Part shown: in pieces, positions 6,230-12,391 of the stretch
Layout: each line of letters opens with the position of its first letter
Position numbering within the stretch: position 1 is the stretch's first letter
DNA from: Brevibacterium sp. p3-SID960
GTDB lineage: Bacteria > Actinomycetota > Actinomycetes > Actinomycetales > Brevibacteriaceae
Direction of reading: 5' to 3'
DNA length: 13,879 nucleotides
Assembly: GCF_025144725.1 (NCBI RefSeq)
Contig: NZ_JALXKS010000055.1
Location: forward strand, 1-13,879
Notes under the pieces: generated by a model
Told to the model about the DNA's origin: nothing
The model's input: only the letters and a program-made list of their open reading frames with translations
Database searches by the model: none
Program-made: the position numbers and the translations under genes

Positions 6230-7159
6230 CTACTCCTCGTGGATGAGCGCGAGGAAGTCCGCAGCCGCCCCGCGCAGCCTGTGACCCTTCGCCCACAGCG
6301 CGTGCAGCTGCCGGTCGAGCCGGACGTCGTCGGCCACCGGAATCTCGACGAGGCTGCCGGTGCGCAGCTCCGACTCGACGGCCAGCCGTGAGATCGCCGC
6401 CGGGGCCAGCCCGGCGAGTGCGGCGACCTTGACAGCGGCATTCGACGGAAACGCCGCAGCCACCTGCACTCCCCCGGCCGCCGCCAGTGCCGCGTCGATG
6501 ACGCCGCGGGTGCCTGAGCCCTCCTCCCGGACCACGAGCGGACGCGCCGCCAGCGCGGTGGCGGACACGACCTCGGGACCGGCCCACTGCGCCGCGATAG
6601 CGGGGGTTGCGACGATGACCAGCGCGTCAGTGCCGATGAGACGCGCGGTGAGGTCCTCGGGCACCTCAGCCGATTCGATCAACCCGATGTCGCAGCTGCC
6701 CTCGCGAACCGTAGTGCACACGGCCGTCGTATTGCCGATGCTCATGCCGACATCGGCGTTGGGGTGGGCGGCGCGGAAGCGCTCGAGCCAGCGCGGCAGC
6801 AGATGCTCGGCGATCGTCATCGACGCACTCACCCGCACGCGCGCGCCGACCTCCCGGCGCAGTGCGGCCATCCCGGAGAGCAGGTGGTCGTAGCCGGTCA
6901 TGATCTCTGCGGCCCAGGCGGCGAGCGCCTGGCCCTGCGGGGTGAGCTTGGTGCCGCGCGGGCTGCGGTTGAGCAGCGGGATGCCGGATTCGCGTTCGAA
7001 GGCGCGCAGCATCCGCGAGGCGTTGGGCTGGGCGAGGTCGAGTGCCCGGGCGGCCTGCCCGATCGAGGTGGTGTGCCGGTCGAGTTCGACGAGCAGGGCC
7101 AGCACCTGCGGGTCCGGCAGGCGGCCGGCAGGCGGGTGCACTTCATCGGGCGAGGTCAT
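6230..7159 (-). CDS. LysR-family transcriptional regulator (YeiE/CysB-like group)
   Basis: DNA-binding regulator with a winged helix-turn-helix and a periplasmic-binding-protein-like effector domain. The 309-residue product has the LysR helix-turn-helix at about 15-75 (SIGQAARALDLAQPNASRMLRAFERESG, then LLNRSPRGTKLTPQG) and effector domain from about 100, with VRVSASMTIAEHLLPRWL and CDIGLIES typical of the group. It starts at ATG 7159; the next gene is divergent, with a 103-nt gap holding a palindrome. In enterobacteria the related regulator YeiE lies next to yeiH, and here too the neighbour is a YeiH-family gene, which supports control of that transporter and of the regulator's own gene. The effector is unknown; sulfite or another sulfur compound is a guess from the relatives. 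Confidence 0.9.
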   Translation of the reverse strand: MTSPDEVHPPAGRLPDPQVLALLVELDRHTTSIGQAARALDLAQPNASRMLRAFERESGIPLLNRSPRGTKLTPQGQALAAWAAEIMTGYDHLLSGMAALRREVGARVRVSASMTIAEHLLPRWLERFRAAHPNADVGMSIGNTTAVCTTVREGSCDIGLIESAEVPEDLTARLIGTDALVIVATPAIAAQWAGPEVVSATALAARPLVVREEGSGTRGVIDAALAAAGGVQVAAAFPSNAAVKVAALAGLAPAAISRLAVESELRTGSLVEIPVADDVRLDRQLHALWAKGHRLRGAAADFLALIHEE

Positions 7160-7186
7160 GGCCCTAAGTGTGCGCCCGACGCTCGG

Positions 7187-7205
7187 TCATATCAAGTTCA
7201 TATGA
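7187..7205. promoter_or_regulatory. LysR-type operator candidate in the divergent intergenic region
   Basis: TCATATCAAGTTCATATGA is almost fully symmetrical: arms TCATAT and ATATGA are perfect, and the centre AA-G-TT is also symmetrical, with only one position mismatched on each side. It is AT-rich in a GC-rich background and has the T-N11-A form bound by LysR proteins. It lies 27 nt from the regulator's start codon and about 58 nt from the transporter's. Confidence 0.6.
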
Positions 7206-7262
7206 GAGTGAGACGGAACTGGGGTCTACTGCCAGCACTCCTTCCTCCCCAGAGTGGAGGGC

Positions 7263-8384
7263 ATGGCAGAGAACAACGACTCGGCGGCGACCCGGGCAGG
7301 TGCGACCACCGACCCGGCACGCCAATCCCAGACCGGCCCGGCAGCCCCGCACGAGCCGGTCCACAGGCTCACCGACCACCGCCTCGGGAAGTTCCTCCCC
7401 GGGCTTGCCGTGTGCGCTGCGGCCACGCCCGTGGCGATGGGGATCGCGCACTTCGTGCCACTGGCCTCCGCGCTGCTCATCGCGATCATCCTCGGCATCA
7501 TGCTGCGCAACATCATGGGTGAGCTGCCGGGATCGTGGGCTGCGGGCATGCAGTTCTCCGCGAAGAAGATCCTGCGTCTGGGCATCATCCTGCTCGGTGC
7601 CCAGCTGGTGCTCGGTGACATCATGTCGCTGGGCTGGAAGCTGGTCCTCGTCGTCATCGCCGTCGTCGCCATCGGCATGCTCGGCACAATCGGGCTCGGC
7701 CGCTTACTCGGCATGGGCCAAGATCTGTCGCTGCTCATCGGCTGCGGCTTCTCGATCTGCGGTGCCGCCGCGATCGCCGGCGTCGAGTCGACGGTGCGCG
7801 CCCGCAAGGAGGACGTCGCCGCAGCGATCGCTCTCGTCGTGCTCTTCGGCACCCTTATGATCGCCGCCGTCCCGCTCATCGCCGGCCTGCTGGGCCTGGG
7901 TGAGGAGACCGCCGGCATGTGGGCCGGTGCCTCGACCCATGAGGTCGCCCAGGTTGTGGCGATCGGCGGGATCATCGGGCCCGAGGCGCTCAAGGTCGCC
8001 GTTGTCGTCAAGCTCGCCCGGGTGCTCATGCTCGCCCCGATCGTGGCGATCCTGGCGCTCTCGGTGCGCCGCACCGCGGCTTCGACCCTGACCCCGGGCC
8101 CGGACTCCGAGGTCAAGGCCGCCCGTCCGCCGATGGTGCCGCTGTTCATCATCGGATTCCTCGCCATGGCGATCATCCGCACGCTCGGCTGGCTGCCCGA
8201 CTGGGCCGTCACCGCCACTGGCATCGGCCAGACGATCGCGCTGACCGCGGCGATGTTCGCCCTCGGCTCCGGCGTGCACATCAAATCGCTCATCAAGCTC
8301 GGCTTCATGCCGGTTCTGCTGGCCACCCTGTCGACGCTCATCGTCGCCGGCGTCGCAGGCCTCGGCATCTGGCTGGCCGTCTGA
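7263..8384 (+). CDS. YeiH/UPF0324-family putative sulfate/sulfite exporter
   Basis: Integral membrane protein of the family once called UPF0324 (YeiH, TauZ), annotated as a putative sulfate or sulfite exporter on the basis of its place in sulfonate-degradation clusters. The 373-residue product has about 40 hydrophilic N-terminal residues and then 9-11 membrane segments. The signature GCGFSICGAAAIAG occurs near residue 160 and the MWAGASTHEVAQVVA motif near 220, both well conserved in the family. ATG 7263 is used; GTG 7254 is also in frame. The GGAGG at 7256-7260 is rather close to the ATG, so the true start is uncertain by a few codons. Divergent from a LysR gene and followed by a strong hairpin, it forms a single-gene transcript. 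Substrate not proven for this protein. Confidence 0.9.
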   Translation: MAENNDSAATRAGATTDPARQSQTGPAAPHEPVHRLTDHRLGKFLPGLAVCAAATPVAMGIAHFVPLASALLIAIILGIMLRNIMGELPGSWAAGMQFSAKKILRLGIILLGAQLVLGDIMSLGWKLVLVVIAVVAIGMLGTIGLGRLLGMGQDLSLLIGCGFSICGAAAIAGVESTVRARKEDVAAAIALVVLFGTLMIAAVPLIAGLLGLGEETAGMWAGASTHEVAQVVAIGGIIGPEALKVAVVVKLARVLMLAPIVAILALSVRRTAASTLTPGPDSEVKAARPPMVPLFIIGFLAMAIIRTLGWLPDWAVTATGIGQTIALTAAMFALGSGVHIKSLIKLGFMPVLLATLSTLIVAGVAGLGIWLAV

Positions 8385-8395
8385 GACCGCTCACT

Positions 8396-8431
8396 CAGTG
8401 AGACCCCGGGCGCCTGTCCGGGGCCTCACTG
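8396..8431 (+). terminator. Strong intrinsic-type terminator after the YeiH-family gene
   Basis: CAGTGAG-A-CCCCGG (8396-8409) pairs with CCGGGG-C-CTCACTG (8418-8431): 13 pairs, one mismatch, 8-nt loop. It starts 11 nt after the stop codon. There is no long U-run, as is usual in high-GC actinobacteria. Its left arm also overlaps a short palindrome, CTCACTCAGTGAG (8390-8402). Confidence 0.7.
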
Positions 8432-8698
8432 GCAGCGGGCGAGCATGCGGCTCAGCGGCGGGTGCCGGCAGCGCCGATGCCGAAGCCAGTGAGAGCTGCG
8501 GACCCGCGGCGAGACCGCCATGCGCACGGCCTTTCAGATGCTCGGCGACAGGCGGTGATGCCGGGATTCCCGCGGGCGGGCTCGTTACGGACCGGAACCG
8601 TTTGGCGCCCTCCATCTTGACATATGGCTCTTGCCTCTCATCTTGGCATAGGGCCCTCCCACCAGTCGGAACGCGTCGGCTCCGGTCTCAGCTCGGCC
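8432..8698. other. Non-coding spacer between convergent genes
   Basis: About 270 bases with no gene I can support. It holds several small GC-rich inverted repeats, for example CCGGG-ATT-CCCG near 8560, and two copies of CATCTTG(A/G)CATA at 8613-8624 and 8639-8650. A 74-codon open frame on the minus strand (8391-8615) crosses the terminator stem and resembles no family, so I do not call it a gene. Confidence 0.5.
8613..8650 (-). repeat. Paired copies of a 12-nt motif shared with the Lrp promoter region
   Basis: Read on the minus strand the motifs are TATGCCAAGATG (8650-8639) and TATGTCAAGATG (8624-8613), starting 26 nt apart. The core ATGCCAAGAT also appears at 9149-9158, in front of the Lrp-type regulator gene. 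Shared position around one regulator gene suggests binding sites for that regulator, but chance cannot be excluded for a 10-nt core. Confidence 0.4.
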
Positions 8699-9139
8699 TC
8701 ACAGCGGGGCTTTGAGGACCTTCATCGTGATGTGGGAGCTGACCCGCTCGACACCCTCGATGGCGGTGAGCACCTGGGAGATGAAGTGCTCGGCGGCCTC
8801 CAAGTCCTTCACGGCGATGCGCACGAGGTAGTCGGGGTTGCCGAACATGCGGCGCAGCTCGATGACCTCATCGCAGTCGATGAGCTCACCTTCGAAGGTC
8901 TCGGCGATCTGCTTGGTCTTCGTGCCCATGTCGACGTGGACGATGACCTCACACGCCCGGTCGATCGCCGCCGGGTCGATGCGGGCATGGTAGCCGGTGA
9001 TGATGCTCTCGGCTTCGAGCCGACGGACCCGGCGCAGGCACGGCGACGGGGTGAGGCCGACCCGGTCAGCCAGTTCGGTGTTGTTCAGCCGCCCGTCCAG
9101 CACCAAGTGGTCGATGATTGCGCGATCAATCGTATCCAT
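8699..9139 (-). CDS. Lrp/AsnC-family transcriptional regulator
   Basis: Small DNA-binding regulator that responds to amino acids or related metabolites. The 146-residue product has the N-terminal helix-turn-helix typical of the family (MDTIDRAIIDHLVLDGRLNNTELADRVGLTPSPCLRRVRRLE, about 1-45; note GLTPSPCLRRVRRLE) and a C-terminal ligand/oligomerisation domain with FGNPDYLVRIAVKDLEAAEHFI and a final GVERVSSHITMK. ATG 9139 is chosen because the protein then begins exactly as family members do; a longer frame begins at 9184. On its strand CATGAT lies 6 nt before the ATG, so the message may be leaderless. It is divergent from an EamA-type exporter across 80 nt, the usual arrangement for an Lrp-type regulator controlling an amino-acid exporter. 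Confidence 0.93.
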   Translation of the reverse strand: MDTIDRAIIDHLVLDGRLNNTELADRVGLTPSPCLRRVRRLEAESIITGYHARIDPAAIDRACEVIVHVDMGTKTKQIAETFEGELIDCDEVIELRRMFGNPDYLVRIAVKDLEAAEHFISQVLTAIEGVERVSSHITMKVLKAPL

Positions 9140-9144
9140 GAGCG

Positions 9145-9159
9145 AATCATGCCAAGATT
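9145..9159. promoter_or_regulatory. Candidate Lrp-type operator between the regulator and exporter genes
   Basis: AATCATGCCAAGATT is a 15-bp imperfect palindrome (arms AATC and GATT) of the size bound by Lrp/AsnC dimers. It contains ATGCCAAGAT, which recurs twice beyond the other end of the regulator gene, and it covers the likely -10 box of the regulator (CATGAT on the minus strand, 9151-9146), which would allow autorepression. Confidence 0.45.
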
Positions 9160-9206
9160 GACTGCACGCGGGCAACAGCGGCAATCGCGTGCCAGGCGAT
9201 TTCTCC

Positions 9207-9212
9207 TACCAT
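9207..9212 (+). promoter_or_regulatory. Candidate -10 box for a leaderless exporter transcript
   Basis: TACCAT is followed by 7 nt and ATG 9220. The alternative ATG at 9211 lies within the box itself and has no Shine-Dalgarno sequence. This spacing favours 9220 as the true start. No clear -35 box is visible. Confidence 0.4.
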
Positions 9213-9219
9213 GAGCCTC

Positions 9220-10257
9220 ATGGTCCACTCCCCTGCACAGCACACGCTCACGCCCGCTTCCCACCTGCCGGTCTCACCTGCCGCACCTGCCGGTGAGCGC
9301 ACCGACTGGGCCGGCGTCGCCTCGGTCGCCGCCGGTGCTGCCACCTGGGGAGCCGGTGCCGGTCTCGCCGGGTTCATCTTCGCGATCTCGACGATATCGG
9401 CTGCGACCGTGACGTTCTGGCGGTTCCTCGCCGCCGGCATCATCCTCGCGCTTGCCTACGAGGCCCGCCGGGCCTTCTCACCCGAGCATCACGACAGGGC
9501 ACCGAGCCTGCTGGCGATCATGCACCGGCACGGCTTCGCCCTCATCATCATCGGCTCGGCGCTCGCCGCCGCCCAGTCGCTCATGTACGCCTCGGTCGCC
9601 TCACTCGGCGCCGGCCTCGGCACAATCGTGCCCCTGGCGGTGAGCCCGGTGGCAATGGCGGTGCTGTCGATGCCACTGCTGGGCACCCGCCTCAACCTCG
9701 CCGGCTGGCTCACGATGATCCCACCGCTGGTAGCCATGACCTGTGTCGTCGGACTGACGAACGGGGCGACCGTCGCCGAGGTGTCGGTCATCGGCGTGTG
9801 CCTGGCCGTCACCGCCGCAGCCGCGCACGCACTCATGACGATCTCCTCGAAGCGCCTGTCGACCGGCGGCACCTCGGTGTTCGGCACAACGACGCTGACG
9901 TTCCTCATCGCCTCAGTCGCCCTCGCCCCGTTCGCTGCCGCCACCGGGTTCCTCGGCCGCACGGACCGGCCGTGGGCGGTCATCGGCTGCCTGGCCGTGC
10001 TCGCGATCTTCGCCTCGGTGGTTGCCTATCCGCTGTTCTTCACCGGGGTCAAGCGCATCGCCGCGCCGGTGGCGGCGATCGTCATGCTCGTCCAGCTCAT
10101 CGTCGCGACCCTCATGGGCACGATCGTGCTCGGCGAGCCGATGCCGGCTGCCGCATGGCTGGCCCTGGCCGCGCTCATCGCCGGCATCATCATCCACACG
10201 CTCGCCGCCCGCAGCCTGCCGATGGGCCGGAACCGCGAGCGCGTGGCGATCGGTTGA
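9220..10257 (+). CDS. EamA/DMT-superfamily transporter, probable metabolite exporter
   Basis: Ten-helix transporter of the drug/metabolite superfamily; relatives export amino acids, purines and other metabolites. The 345-residue product has about 28 non-membrane N-terminal residues and two EamA halves, at roughly 30-165 and 180-335. Typical marks are the TVTFWRFLAAGIIL segment after the first helix pair and, in the second half, VAAIVMLVQLIVATLMGTIVLGEPM near the end, where EamA proteins carry the conserved P/L-x-x-A-x-l-lGE motif. ATG 9220 is preferred for its TACCAT box; 9211 would add three residues. Its Lrp-type neighbour suggests amino-acid efflux, by analogy only. The last 345 nt are overlapped on the other strand by the frame of a GNAT gene. 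Confidence 0.9.
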   Translation: MVHSPAQHTLTPASHLPVSPAAPAGERTDWAGVASVAAGAATWGAGAGLAGFIFAISTISAATVTFWRFLAAGIILALAYEARRAFSPEHHDRAPSLLAIMHRHGFALIIIGSALAAAQSLMYASVASLGAGLGTIVPLAVSPVAMAVLSMPLLGTRLNLAGWLTMIPPLVAMTCVVGLTNGATVAEVSVIGVCLAVTAAAAHALMTISSKRLSTGGTSVFGTTTLTFLIASVALAPFAAATGFLGRTDRPWAVIGCLAVLAIFASVVAYPLFFTGVKRIAAPVAAIVMLVQLIVATLMGTIVLGEPMPAAAWLALAALIAGIIIHTLAARSLPMGRNRERVAIG

Positions 10258-10812
10258 GGGCCCTCGGCCGAGCCGCTTCTCCAGGATCGCGAACTCCAGG
10301 TCGTCGCGCTTGGGGATCCCGAAGCGCTCATCTCCATAGGGGAACGGTTCGATCTCACCGGTGGCGGCATATCCGCGGCGCTCGTAGTAGGCGATGAGCT
10401 CGGCCCGCTGCCGGATGACGCTCATCCGGATCCGGGCGGCACCCCAGTTCTCCTCAACCCACGCCTCGGCCCAGGCCATGAGCTTCGAACCGGTGCCCGT
10501 GCCCTGCGCGGCCGGAGCGACGGCGAACATGCCGAGGTAGGCACAGGCGTCATCGCGCTCAACGAGCTGCACGGTCGCCAGCGGCGTGCCATCGGCTGAC
10601 CGCACGAGGAACACGACCGTGCCGGGTTCGGCCAGGGTCTCGGCGGCCAGCTGCGGATCCAGTCGCTGCCCATCGAGCAGATCGGCCTCGGTCGTCCAAC
10701 CCGCCCGCGAGGCGTTCCCGCGGTAGGCGGACTCGATGAGCGCAACCCAATCCGGGATGTGGGACTCACCCACCCGCGCAGGCGCGAAGGCCTCTCCTGC
10801 CGGTGTCGTCAC
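9913..10812 (-). CDS. GNAT-family N-acetyltransferase with an antisense C-terminal tail
   Basis: Acetyl-CoA-dependent acetyltransferase of unknown acceptor. The full frame is 299 codons. Residues 1 to about 180 are a normal GNAT: DWVALIESAYRG near the start, YLGMFAVAPAAQGTGTGSKLM with the acetyl-CoA loop, and AYYERRGYAATGEIEPF, ending with FAILEKRL near 10275, where family members stop. The other 115 or so residues, from about 10257 to 9913, lie antisense to the end of the EamA gene, are charged and low in complexity, and look like a shadow translation. The likely explanation is loss of the original stop. GTG 10812 overlaps the upstream stop as GTGA, which fixes the start and shows coupling to the cyclodeaminase-family gene. 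Confidence 0.85.
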   Translation of the reverse strand: MTTPAGEAFAPARVGESHIPDWVALIESAYRGNASRAGWTTEADLLDGQRLDPQLAAETLAEPGTVVFLVRSADGTPLATVQLVERDDACAYLGMFAVAPAAQGTGTGSKLMAWAEAWVEENWGAARIRMSVIRQRAELIAYYERRGYAATGEIEPFPYGDERFGIPKRDDLEFAILEKRLGRGPSTDRHALAVPAHRQAAGGERVDDDAGDERGQGQPCGSRHRLAEHDRAHEGRDDELDEHDDRRHRRGDALDPGEEQRIGNHRGEDREHGQAADDRPRPVRAAEEPGGGSERGEGD

Positions 10813-11756
10813 CGTTCGAGAGCCTCGTACACGGCCGAGGCGATCGCGAGGTCCTCCCACGACATGCCCGAGGTCTTGAACACCACCGGCTTGTCCGGGT
10901 CGAGGATCGCGGTGCCCTTGCACACGACGTCTCGGAAGGTCACGACGTCATCGATCGTCAGCTCGTTCTCCGCGATCGCCAGCACGAGGTCGCCGCATTC
11001 GGCCTCGGCGGTGTGCTTGGCTTCGACGATGACGGTGCCGCGGCCGAGCAGCTCGGCCGGCAGCTCACGGCAGTCCGGAGAATGGGAGCCGATCGCCACG
11101 ACGATCGCATCCTTGCGGACGCTCGCGGAATTGAACAGCGGCTCGGAGGACGAGGTCGCGGTGATGATGAGGTCGCAGTCGGCCAGTGCCTGCTCGGCGC
11201 CTTCGCTGCCGGAGAGGATCGGCGAGCCGCTCAGCCCGCGGTCGGCAAGGCCGGCGAGCACCTCATCGGCGCGCTCCAGGCTCTTGACGCCGACCTTGAC
11301 GTCGTGGATCTTCGTGACCGCCGCGGTCGCGTCGATGTGCGGCAGGGCCTGCGGGCCGACTCCGTAGAGCGCCAGGCGCACCCCGTCGGGGAACCGCTGC
11401 TCGATGACATCTTTGACTCCGGCCAGCGAGACGGCCGGGGTACGGATGTTCGTGATCGCGATCCCGTCGAGGTAGGCCAGCGTGGTGTGGTTGTAGGAGT
11501 CGAGCAGCAGGTAGCTGCCCTGGATGCGCGGATGCCCGTCATCCGGGTTGTCCGGGGTGACGGTCAGGGCCTTGAACCCGCAGTAGCGGCCGAGTTCGGC
11601 GGGCATGAAGAGGAATTCGCCGCGGCTGAGCTCAGCCGACACCCGGGCTGTATCGTTCGCAGGGTCGAAGTCCCCGGCCAGTGCATTGCGCAGCGCCTCG
11701 ATCGCCTGTCCGTAATCCATGTGGGCGAGAATCGTGTCACCGTCGATGATCTTCAT
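10809..11756 (-). CDS. Ornithine cyclodeaminase/mu-crystallin family protein
   Basis: NAD(P)-dependent enzyme of a family containing ornithine cyclodeaminase (ornithine to proline plus ammonia), alanine dehydrogenase, and reductases of cyclic or N-substituted imino acids. The 315-residue product has the family's GFKALTVTPDN block near 70-80, TNIRTPAVSLAG near 108-119, a Rossmann loop LALYGVGPQALPH near 130-140, and VVAIGSHSPDCRELP near 220-235, which includes the region of the catalytic Asp. ATG 11756 is chosen for the GGGAGGA Shine-Dalgarno sequence just upstream; the open frame continues to 11864 without support. A TAGGCT box on its strand at 11800-11795 may be the promoter. Sequence does not settle which reaction it performs. 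A GNAT gene follows, overlapping by 4 nt. Confidence 0.9.
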   Translation of the reverse strand: MKIIDGDTILAHMDYGQAIEALRNALAGDFDPANDTARVSAELSRGEFLFMPAELGRYCGFKALTVTPDNPDDGHPRIQGSYLLLDSYNHTTLAYLDGIAITNIRTPAVSLAGVKDVIEQRFPDGVRLALYGVGPQALPHIDATAAVTKIHDVKVGVKSLERADEVLAGLADRGLSGSPILSGSEGAEQALADCDLIITATSSSEPLFNSASVRKDAIVVAIGSHSPDCRELPAELLGRGTVIVEAKHTAEAECGDLVLAIAENELTIDDVVTFRDVVCKGTAILDPDKPVVFKTSGMSWEDLAIASAVYEALER

Positions 11757-11842
11757 GGGTCCTCCCGGGTTGGGCCTGCGGCGTTCTCCCACCAGCCTAG
11801 CGGGCAGATCGCCCAGCGTCCGGGCCGCTCGCATAACGGGAG

Positions 11843-11848
11843 TAGAGT
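11843..11848 (+). promoter_or_regulatory. Candidate -10 box for the small acetyltransferase-like gene
   Basis: TAGAGT lies 78 nt before ATG 11927 in the 170-nt divergent region. It would place the transcript start near 11855, at a GTG that opens the same reading frame, so either a leaderless longer form or a 70-nt leader is possible. A good Shine-Dalgarno sequence before 11927 favours the leader. No convincing -35 box. Confidence 0.35.
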
Positions 11849-11926
11849 GGTGGGGTGAGGACACTACCGTTTTCGAGGCGGTCGGGACTCCCAGCCGGCC
11901 GCCGTCAGGCCGATGAAAGGACGCAC

Positions 11927-12241
11927 ATGGACATCACCGTCGACTCCGAGACCTTCACCCTGGCCCACGACGCCGAGGCCAGCCGGTACACCATCAGCCA
12001 TGACGGCGAGCAGATCGGGTTCGCCGACTACCACCAGTCCGGTCAGGCGGCTGCCGGGGGCATCCGCGACTTCGACCACACCGTCGTCTCTCCCGAGTGG
12101 GGCGGCCGCGGGCTGGCCGGCGCGCTCGTCGACTACGCACTCACCGACACCGTCGATGCCGGCTACCGGATCCGCGCGACGTGCTCGTATGTCGAACGCT
12201 ACGTCGGCAAGCACCCGCAGTGGCAGGACCATCTCGCCTGA
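11927..12241 (+). CDS. Small GNAT-like N-acetyltransferase (YidJ/NATD1-type)
   Basis: A 104-residue single-domain protein of the minimal GNAT group found in bacteria and eukaryotes, which keeps the acetyl-CoA fold but lacks the N-terminal strands of full GNAT enzymes. Visible marks are HDGEQIGFADYH, FDHTVVSPEWGGRGLAGALVD with the acetyl-CoA loop, and a C-terminal CSYVERYVGKHPQW, where the Cys and KHP are typical of the group. GAAAGG (11915-11920) lies 6 nt before ATG 11927; the frame is open from GTG 11855. It stands alone, divergent from the cyclodeaminase-family gene, and is followed by a perfect hairpin. The acceptor is unknown in most members. Confidence 0.88.
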   Translation: MDITVDSETFTLAHDAEASRYTISHDGEQIGFADYHQSGQAAAGGIRDFDHTVVSPEWGGRGLAGALVDYALTDTVDAGYRIRATCSYVERYVGKHPQWQDHLA

Positions 12242-12253
12242 TTCCCCACCCCA

Positions 12254-12279
12254 GCTGACCGGCTCCTGCGCCGGTCAGC
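12254..12279 (+). terminator. Intrinsic-type terminator after the small acetyltransferase gene
   Basis: GCTGACCGGC (12254-12263) pairs perfectly with GCCGGTCAGC (12270-12279) across a 6-nt loop. It begins 12 nt after the stop codon. No U-run follows, as is common in this kind of genome. The left-arm sequence also occurs as a direct copy at 3644-3653 and 3707-3716, there without a matching right arm. Confidence 0.65.
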
Positions 12280-12310
12280 GCTGCGGTGTCTCATGTGCAC
12301 TCAGCCCGGC

Positions 12311-12338
12311 TTCACAACGTGCGGCCGCGGTCTAGACT
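12311..12338 (+). promoter_or_regulatory. Promoter of the aldehyde dehydrogenase gene
   Basis: TTCACA (12311-12316) and TAGACT (12333-12338) are spaced by 16 nt and match the housekeeping consensus well. Transcription would start near 12345, giving a leader of about 47 nt that carries the AGGAGG Shine-Dalgarno sequence. It lies after the terminator of the preceding gene, so the dehydrogenase has its own transcript. Confidence 0.6.
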
Positions 12339-12391
12339 GGCAACGGGACCCCGCAGTTTCATACGAACTCTCGTTTCTCAAGGAGGCGAAC

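Noticed and set aside
7226..8368. 380-codon open frame on the minus strand
   Set aside because: Antisense of the YeiH-family gene; rich in M, S, T and A as expected from reversed membrane-protein codons.
8391..8615. 74-codon minus-strand open frame in the spacer after the YeiH-family gene
   Set aside because: It crosses a strong terminator stem, has no convincing ribosome binding site and resembles no family.
8613..8650. TTGACA at 8617-8622 as a -35 promoter box
   Set aside because: No TANNNT box is found at 16-18 nt downstream and no gene starts on the plus strand there.
10803..11858. 351-codon open frame on the plus strand
   Set aside because: Antisense shadow of the cyclodeaminase-family gene.
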